Assembly: GCA_036503775.1 (NCBI GenBank)
Contig: DASXWH010000188.1
Location: 1-64,000, forward strand
Reading direction: 5' to 3'
From: Ohtaekwangia sp036503775
GTDB taxonomy: Bacteria > Bacteroidota > Bacteroidia > Cytophagales > Cyclobacteriaceae
Length of the DNA: 64,000 nucleotides
Shown here: positions 33,853-42,400 of the stretch, piece after piece
How positions within the stretch are numbered: position 1 is the first letter of the stretch
Layout of the letters: the number at the start of each line of letters is the position of its first letter
Made by a program: the position numbers and the translations under genes
The notes under the pieces: model-generated
What the model saw: only the letters and a program-made list of their open reading frames with translations
What the model was told of the DNA's origin: nothing
The model's database searches: none

Positions 33853-35013
33853 ATGAGATTATCCCGGGTTGTTCTGACTATTTTTTTTGCTGCAGCAATT
33901 AGCTGTCTTCAGGCTCAGGATCAGTGCGAACTTACGCTAGGCCAGGCTGCAGATGAATTCAACGCGGGTCATTTCTATGACATACCGGGCTTGTTGAAAG
34001 ATTGTCTTAATCAACGGCAGAAACCGGAATGGCGTCAGCGTGCATATCTGCTTTTAGCCCAAACGTATTTGCTCCTTGACGATCCTGAAGGTGCTGAACG
34101 AAGCTACCTGGAGGTACTCAGAGCGAACCCGGAGTATGTTACGAATGACACTCAGGACCCTATTGATTTGGTTTATCTGAGTTCAAAATTCACTGCCTCA
34201 CCTGTTTTTTCCCTGTTCGGCAAGATTGGCCCTAATGTTTCGATCATCAGACAGATCGTTGACCGCAAAGCCTTTGTAGGCAGTATTGATGAGCGTTATA
34301 TACTTCGACCGGGATTTCAGATTGCCTTTGGAGCGGACTGGAACTATGACGACAACCTTTCTGTGGCACTGGAAGGGAATTTTGTTTTCAGTGCGTACAA
34401 ATTGGAAAGCAAAGGTGTATTCGACCATGATGTGGTAGAATTTAAAGATCAGCAAACCTGGGCCCGGATACCACTGTCTGTTAAGTACACCGATGATCAG
34501 GGAAAATACCGGCCTTATGGATATGTAGGGATTTCAGCTGACATCCTCTTGAGCGATAGAGCTACATTCCTGTATACCGATGGCACGCTTAACCAAACGG
34601 ATGGAGTTGTAAAAATGGACCAACAGGTTGAGGAGAGTCCCGTGTTGAATTTAAAATCCAAACGAAACACATTTAATTACTCCTGGTTTATTGGTGGTGG
34701 ACTTAAATACAAACTTGGTCTTCAATACGCCTTTATTGACCTGCGCTATTCATTTGGAATGACCAACCTGGTCAATACAAATAATAGTATCTATGAATAC
34801 GGCATGGGTGACAGAACCTCAGCGGATTTTCAGGGCACCGGAGAACCGACAATGACCTGGGGACACATTGATGATTATTTCAGAATGGATAATCTGTTTT
34901 TATCTGTGGGATATGTATACCCGCTCTATAAGCCACGAAAATTGAAGAAGGCCCGTTCGCGATCTGTTTTACGTTCGATCAAAAAACAAAAGCATGAAGT
35001 TACGGGCGACTAA
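33853..35013 (+). CDS. Outer-membrane barrel protein with N-terminal TPR-like part
   Basis: 386 residues. A signal peptide ends ISCLQAQ (about residue 22). Residues 25-110 are helical and TPR-like (AYLLLAQTYLLLDDPEGAER). From about 120 the protein is beta-rich with alternating hydrophobic residues, ending LFLSVGYVYPLYKPR, as in PorT/OmpW-like barrels. A strongly basic tail follows (KKARSRSVLRSIKKQKH). The TPR part would face the periplasm, where the propeller of the upstream nSTAND protein is predicted. No named family recognised. It overlaps the next gene by 20 bases. Confidence 0.75.
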   Translation: MRLSRVVLTIFFAAAISCLQAQDQCELTLGQAADEFNAGHFYDIPGLLKDCLNQRQKPEWRQRAYLLLAQTYLLLDDPEGAERSYLEVLRANPEYVTNDTQDPIDLVYLSSKFTASPVFSLFGKIGPNVSIIRQIVDRKAFVGSIDERYILRPGFQIAFGADWNYDDNLSVALEGNFVFSAYKLESKGVFDHDVVEFKDQQTWARIPLSVKYTDDQGKYRPYGYVGISADILLSDRATFLYTDGTLNQTDGVVKMDQQVEESPVLNLKSKRNTFNYSWFIGGGLKYKLGLQYAFIDLRYSFGMTNLVNTNNSIYEYGMGDRTSADFQGTGEPTMTWGHIDDYFRMDNLFLSVGYVYPLYKPRKLKKARSRSVLRSIKKQKHEVTGD

Positions 35014-36325
35014 TCTTTTATTTATTCTGACGTTGCTTTGTATTGCTTTTGCCTGTGATACAGGTGGGGAGTATACGGGAGAATCTGAAAAGTATTTTAT
35101 TAAATACTATGGTGAAGATGGAGAACAGGAAGCAGTCGATTTCCATATTAATGACGATGGAACGGTGCTTATTCTCGCCAGTACAGTAACACCTTCAGGT
35201 TTCAAGCAGATACTGCTAATTAAAGTCGATGATAAGGGGAATATCCTCTGGCAAAAAAAATACGGAACACCAAATGTAAATGAGGGGCCTCAGGACATTG
35301 AACCTACTGTAAATGGCGGACAATTTCTGATCTTATCAAACATGTTTTTAGGAACCGATCCGTCAACAAATGAAGGTAAGTATGACTTCAAGGTAATTCG
35401 AATTGAAGAAGATGGTACAAAGATCGATAGCATGGTGTTTAACAATAACGGGGGTGACTGGGAAACTCAGTTTATGCGGTCGATAACTCCGATCTCTAAT
35501 GGAGGTTTTGTTACTACGGGAAACTCTACTGATGAAACTATTTTTGATCCTGATAAAGTCCCACCCTCGGTTGATCTGGAAGAATTAATCATTCTCACAT
35601 TTAATTCTGACTATTCACAATACTTGTCGCAAAATCCGGTATCGCCCGGAGAACAATTTGGTTCGGGCATTAAAATCTTTGAGGATGGTAATGATGCAGA
35701 CAGATTTTTTTGGTTCTGTTACCTCGATCAGAAACCGGCCAGTCATGAAGCTGAGAATTCAAACTTTGCAACGTTCAGTTTTGGATTGAGCGGCCAGTTG
35801 GAAGTACCACCTCCGGGTAGCGAATCAGCTGTGTTCTCAGGTGTGGATGGTACCGATGAAATATTAGTCTCGGTTTGCAAAGTACCGAATTCTCTGGGGG
35901 GAGGATTTTATGAATTGGGAACATCCCGATCTTCATCTACGGCAACATCGGGAACGTTGTATTTTAGTCGGAGAGGTCCAAACCTTACAAAAACAAGTGA
36001 AGGTTTCGTATTGAATAAGGAGGGTAATCCGTTAGGCGGTAATCTTTCCGCTGTAGATGTAGCACCTGCTAAAGTGGTTGAAGGTTTTTTAGTATTAGCG
36101 AATGAACAGACTTCAACGGGAAGTACGATACGTCTGACCAGGCTCACATCATCAAGCCGGGAGGAATGGTCAACTAATTTTGGATCATTTGGCAGGTTCA
36201 ACAGCGGAGCAAAAGTGGCCGAATTACCGGACGGAAGAATCTTTGTTTTGGGGACAATTGCACTGGAAACTCAGAAGAAGGTAGCCCTGATCAAGGTTAA
36301 TCGGAATGGCGAATTTTTAAACTAG
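34994..36325 (+). CDS. Beta-propeller-like lipoprotein
   Basis: 443 residues. The signal peptide has a lipobox at LCIAFAC (Cys21), so the protein is probably anchored in the outer membrane. The body shows repeated blades such as ILLIKVDDKGNILWQKKYG and FKVIRIEEDGTKIDSMVF and ends VALIKVNRNGEFL. That is the pattern of the KVD-G-W propeller-like proteins common in Bacteroidota. No catalytic motif is visible. Its start lies inside the end of the barrel gene, which indicates co-expression. Confidence 0.72.
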   Translation: MKLRATNLLFILTLLCIAFACDTGGEYTGESEKYFIKYYGEDGEQEAVDFHINDDGTVLILASTVTPSGFKQILLIKVDDKGNILWQKKYGTPNVNEGPQDIEPTVNGGQFLILSNMFLGTDPSTNEGKYDFKVIRIEEDGTKIDSMVFNNNGGDWETQFMRSITPISNGGFVTTGNSTDETIFDPDKVPPSVDLEELIILTFNSDYSQYLSQNPVSPGEQFGSGIKIFEDGNDADRFFWFCYLDQKPASHEAENSNFATFSFGLSGQLEVPPPGSESAVFSGVDGTDEILVSVCKVPNSLGGGFYELGTSRSSSTATSGTLYFSRRGPNLTKTSEGFVLNKEGNPLGGNLSAVDVAPAKVVEGFLVLANEQTSTGSTIRLTRLTSSSREEWSTNFGSFGRFNSGAKVAELPDGRIFVLGTIALETQKKVALIKVNRNGEFLN

Positions 36326-36402
36326 CGTAAAGCTTGTATATTTCGTGGTTACATTTTTTAAGGGAAATTCATAAACACCCTAACCGGAATCCCCTTTTGA
36401 CA

Positions 36403-39400
36403 ATGAGGAGATATTTTTTAGCCTTTTTAGTAACCCTTTCCGCTTTTGCGGCAATTCCGGCTCATGCCCAGTGTAATTTCACGGGTCTTAATTCTTCGTA
36501 TTGTATTGACAATGGCTTGGTTCCGCTCACCGGAGGGACTACATATTATGGCCCTGGTGTTACCGGAAGCAATTTTAATCCATCAGTTGCCGGACTAGGT
36601 ACCCACCAGCTTGTTACCACTTCAGGATCAGCAACTACTTACTTTGTTCAAACAACAGGCACGTTTAATCCTGTGGCAGGATCAGGGACTTCGGTCGTAC
36701 TGGCCGATGATGCAGAAACCGGATTATTAAGCATCGGTTTTACATTCAATTTTTTTGGTACCAACTATACCGATCTGCGTATCGCTTCGAATGGACTATT
36801 GGGGTTTGGATCTCCAGCTGCATTAACAAACAGTAACAATGTGGCACTGCCAAATGCAGTTGATCCGGACAATATTATCGCCTTTGCCTGGGATGACCTG
36901 AATCCTGCTCTCGGAGGTACGATCGATTACTTCACAACAGGTTCTGCACCCTACCGGAAGTTCATCGTGAACTTCACGAATATCAGACGAGTTACTTCGT
37001 TGACTACAGTTACTATACAGGTGCAGCTCCATGAGAGCACCAATATCATAGAGCTTCACTCCACGAATGTTGACTTCTCAGCCAACTTTGCTACACAGGG
37101 TATTGAAGGTCCTGATACGGGTACTACGGTGGCTTATGTTGTACCCGGTAGAAATCTCGCTTCGTTTACCGCTGTCAACGACTTTAAAGCATTTGTCCCG
37201 ACTTGTGTCGATATCCAGAATGTAACGGTCACTGGATTACCAACGGCTTCGCTTACGGTTTCACCGGCTTCAACTACCGTATGTGCAGGAAGTTCTGTTC
37301 CTGTTACCATTACATCGGCACAGGCGGGTGTACTCTACCAGCTTCGTAACAATGCAACAAATGTTCCGCTTAGCGGGAGTTTTTCGGGATCAGGTGGTAA
37401 TCTGATTATCAATAGCGATCCCATCTCAGCAAACACAGTTATAAAAGTCTACGCACAAAATGCAACTACACTTTGTGATGTTGATCTTTCAAACCTTGTA
37501 ACCGTTACCACCACAACACCTCCGACAGCAGCAGCGGCTGGCTCTGATAATTCTGTATGTGGACTGACGGCAAATCTTACCGGAAATATTCCTGGAGTTG
37601 GTACAGGATTATGGACGAAAATAAGCGGCCCGGGAACAGTTAATTTTGGTGATAATACACTTGGAACATCAACCGCTACGGTTGATGCATATGGTACGTA
37701 CATTCTTCGCTGGACAACAAGCAATGGAGTATGTACACCAAGTACAGATGATGTTATAATAACCTATAGCCAGGCTCCGATCATTGCCACCGATCCATCT
37801 CCTCAGGTTGCCTGTACCAACTCATCTGCCACGTTCAGTGTAGTTGCTAATGGCACAGCGCTTACATATCAGTGGCGTAAAGGTGGAGTTAACATAGGAG
37901 GGGCAACCAGTTCGAGTTATACCATATCCAATGTAACAGCCACTGATGTCGACAACTATGATGTCGTGGTGAGCGGCTCATGTGGCTCACCAGTTACCAG
38001 TACAGCAGCTTCCTTAACTGTAAATTCGTTACCATCAATTTCTGTTCATCCTGTATCGCAATCAATTTGCGTAGGAGGTGGGGTTACATTTAGTGTTACA
38101 GCCGCAGGTACAGGTGTTACGTATCAGTGGCGCAAGGGGGGAGTAAACATAGTCGGAGCTACGAGTTCAAGTTATAGCATAGCCAGCGTTGCCACGGGTG
38201 ATGCGGGACTTTATGATGTAGTGGTAGGGGGCACGTGTACACCAAGTGTGACGAGTGCATCTGCGACCTTAACGGTCAATACCCTTCCGTCCATCACGGC
38301 TCAGCCTGCACCCGCGCAGTCGATCTGCGAGCGCAGCGGAGTAAGCTTCAGTGTTACGGCTACAGGCACGGGCTTAACGTATCAGTGGCGCAAGAACGGA
38401 GTAGACATCGGAGGCGCCACGGGTTCACTGTATACGATAGCATCCACCAGTACTTCCGATGCTGGCAGCTACACGGTAGTGGTGAGCGGCACCTGTACAC
38501 CGGGAGTTACCAGCGCAGCGTCAGTATTAACCATCAACGAGCAGCCGGAGATCCTTACGGGTCCGGTGTCGCAGTCTATCTGTGTGGGCAGTGGCGTTAC
38601 CTTCACGGTGTCTGCGGGTGTGACTACAGGTGTTACGTATCAGTGGCGCAAGGGGGGAGTAAACATAGTCGGAGCTACGAGTTCAAGTTATAGTATAGCC
38701 AGCGTTGCCACGGGTGATGCGGGACTTTATGATGTAGTGGTAAGCGGCACGTGTACACCAAGTGTGACGAGTGCATCCGCGACCTTAACGGTCAATACCC
38801 TTCCGTCCATCACGGCTCAGCCTGCACCCGCGCAGTCTATCTGCGAGGGCAGCGGAGTAAGCTTCAGTGTAACGGCTACGGGTACAGGCTTAACGTATCA
38901 GTGGCGCAAGAACGGAGTAGACATTGGAGGCGCGACAGCTTCCACCTATTCCATATTGAATGTAACAACTGCCGATGCAGCAGACTATGATGTTGTTATC
39001 AATGGTACCTGTACACCTGGAGTCACGAGTGCAATAAGTGCGCTTGCTGTAAATACCTTACCGGTAATCACAGCACATCCGGTAACAAGCCAGACGATCT
39101 GTGAAGGAAGCATTGCCAGCTTTAGTGTCACGGCAACCGGCACAAACCTGACCTATCAGTGGCGGAAGAATGGCGTGGATATCGGAAGCGCAACCTCTTC
39201 AACATATACCATTCCTGCTACGGCAACGACCGATGCCGGAGTTTACGCTGTTTTAGTTAGTGGCACATGTGTACCTCCGATGTTGAGTACAAGCTCTCAG
39301 CTTATCATCAACGAACAACCCGAGATAATCACGCAACCTGTTTCCGAGATTATTTGTGCAGGTCAGAATGTGACCTTCAGCGTGGATGCTGGTGTTACTA

Positions 39401-42400
39401 CAGGCGTAAGTTATCAATGGAGAAAAAATGGATCGAACATAGGAGGGGCAACATCCTCAACGTATACCATTACGAATGCGGTAGCAGGTGATGCCGGCAG
39501 CTATGACGTAGTGATAAGTGGTGCCTGTGCACCGAGCTTACCAAGTTCAGCGGCAACACTCACAGTAAATCCGATTCCGGATGCGCTGGCTTCAGATCAG
39601 GCAATATGCAGTGGGCAAACAACCAATATCGCCATCACTAATCCGAATGGAGTTTCAGGTACTACATTCAGCTGGACAGTGCAGAATTCAATTGGCGTCA
39701 GTGGTGCCTCCGCAGGAACCGGTGGACCGAACACGGCTAACATTGCCCAACTGCTTTCAACGACCGGACCTGCACAGGGATCGGTGACATACATAATAAC
39801 ACCTGTGGCTGCGGGATGTAATGGAACTTCTGTAGCGGTGAGTGTGAATGTTAAACCTATCCCGGATGTTGCCGCGTCACCACAGGTTATTTGTAACGGA
39901 TCGAGTACAAGTATTGCGATAACAAATCCGAATGGTGTTGCCAATACAACCTTTACATGGACTGTAGTATCATCTCCCAACGTTACCGGAGCATCAGCCG
40001 GAACGGGGTCTGCAATCACTCAGGTTTTGAATTTAGTATCCGCTACCAGTTCGGGAACAGTTACCTACGAGGTTACACCCATTTCCGGTGGTTGTCTGGG
40101 AACACCTGTTACCGTTTCTGTCACGGTTAATCCAAGGCCTCAGATCACAACACCTCCGGCATCTATGATCCAGGAGATCTGTAGTGGTGTGCCATTGAAT
40201 TTTACACCATCAACCTCGATCGGAGCTACATTGGACTGGACATCTTCCATTGTAGGACCTCCATTGACAGGTGTTTCAGCTTCCGGTTCAGGAGCGATAA
40301 CGGATACTCCTGTCAACGCTTCGAATACAAGCTCATTCATTATCTATACCATAACACCTTCAATAGGAGGAACCTGCAGCGGAACTCCAGCGAATTTTGT
40401 TGTGAATGTTAAACCGAGACCAACAGCAGCAGCTAATCCACAAACGATCTGTTCTGGAAATTCAACGTCTGTGTCGATCACAAACCCCAACAATGTTTCG
40501 GGAACAACCTTCTCCTGGGTGGCAACACCTACGGATGTGAACGGATATTCAGATGGTTCCGGAAATGTAATCAGCCAGGTGCTTTCTACGGCTATTATGG
40601 ATACTCCGGGATCAGTAGATTACTTGATAACGCCTTCAGCCAATGGCTGCGCAGGAACACCGATCAATGTCCTGGTGGATGTTAAGCCTGTACCTGTAAT
40701 TACCAATACGGCTGCGAGTTTGTCACAACAGATATGCAGTGACGAGACCCTAAATCTTAACCTGACCTCAACAATTACAGGGGCCACTTTCTCCTGGACA
40801 ACTACATTTACCGGGCCGATTGATCCGGCATCGATCAATGCGGGTTCCGGAACCGTTATAAATGATTCGCCCAGGAACATTGGAAATACAACAGGTATCG
40901 TTACCTATACCATCACACCAAGTTTCAACGGTTGTGATGGTGTACCTGTCAGCTTTGTTGTTGCTGTTAAACCCATCCCATCTGCAACGGCATCAAATGT
41001 CACGGTCTGCAGCGGTGAGACAGCTATCGTATCCATACTTCCGACACCGAATAATGTTGCGGGAACTACTTTCGCATGGACAGCTACACCAACTTCAAAT
41101 GTTGTGGGAGGGCTAAGCGGAAACGGCTCCACGATCAGTCAGACATTATCCACAACGGATGCATCCATTGGATCGGTTACATATTCGATCACTCCAACGG
41201 CTAATGGATGTAGTAATCCTGTACCTGTAACGGTGACGGTTACCGTGAATCCTTCTGTAACCGTGAATGCAGGTTCTGACTTTAGTGTATGTGAACCCGT
41301 TACTTTCCCGATCAGCGGAACGGTATCCGGAAGCGCTACTACCGGAACATGGTCAATCGTTTCTGGTGGTGGTACCTTATCTTCAAGTTCAACTGCGCCT
41401 TCAGGAACTCCGGGCGAATATTTAATTACAGCAACCTACACAGTTGATCCTGCAGATATAGCTGCAAGCGTTACGTTCAGATTAACCACAAATGATCCGG
41501 ATGGCGGTTCAGGACCTTGCACAGACAAATCAGATGAACTGACGGTAAATATTAATGAACAGGCAAAGCTGACTGTTCCGGCTAACTATACAGTTTGTGA
41601 GCCGACCAGATTTACACTTGCCGGAACCTTAACCGGTAGTGCTACATCGGGTTCATGGAGTTTGATAACGGGTAACGGTGGTTTAAATGTAAGTAATGTT
41701 TCGGTGGTGAGCCCGACACTGCGGAATGTAACCGCAGACTATTTCCCGGATGTCACTGACGTTACAACTACTTTACGGTTCAGATTGACTACGATTGATC
41801 CGGATGGTTCCGGTCCTTGCGTGGCCGAATACGCTGAGGTTGACGTTCATGTGAATCAGTCTGCTCGTGTTAATGCAGGTATTGATTTTGAAATATGCAA
41901 AGGCGAGGTTGCCCAACTCAATGGAAGCCTTGCACCTTCAGCATCGTCAATTACCTGGAGTGGTGAACCTGCCTCGCGGTTCTCTGATATAAATGATCTG
42001 GCATCTCAGTTCATGCCAACGCAGGCAAACATTGATGCTGGTGGTGTTACATTAACGATCTCTTCAAATGATCCGGATGGTAGCGGACCCTGCGGCATTG
42101 TAAATGATGATGTGTTCATCAGGATTAATCCTATTCCTCAACCTGTGATAGCAGACCTGGCAAATTCATATGCGGAGAATGACCCGATCGTGCCCATCAC
42201 GGGTTTCCCGTCTCCGGGTGTATTCACAGGACCTGGTATACAAGCCGGAACAAACCTTTTCGATCCGGGTGATGCGAACATCGGTTTTGATACGATTGTG
42301 TATACGTATACCAACCCTACTACAGGTTGCGTTGGAGATACGAGCAAGGTTGTTATCATTAACCCGCTTACAGATATAAATTTTGGTCTGCAGGTTGAAG

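Noticed and set aside
38235..38693. Long open frame in another phase within the adhesin gene (also 38751-38990)
   Set aside because: It arises from the duplicated Ig-like DNA; the same frame is open in both copies, the product is Cys/Arg-rich with no protein-like pattern, and the adhesin frame runs through.
37770..39560. Regularly spaced repeats resembling a repeat array
   Set aside because: They encode Ig-like domains in frame with periods of about 240-270 bases and diverged sequence; not CRISPR, as there are no short identical repeats with unique spacers.
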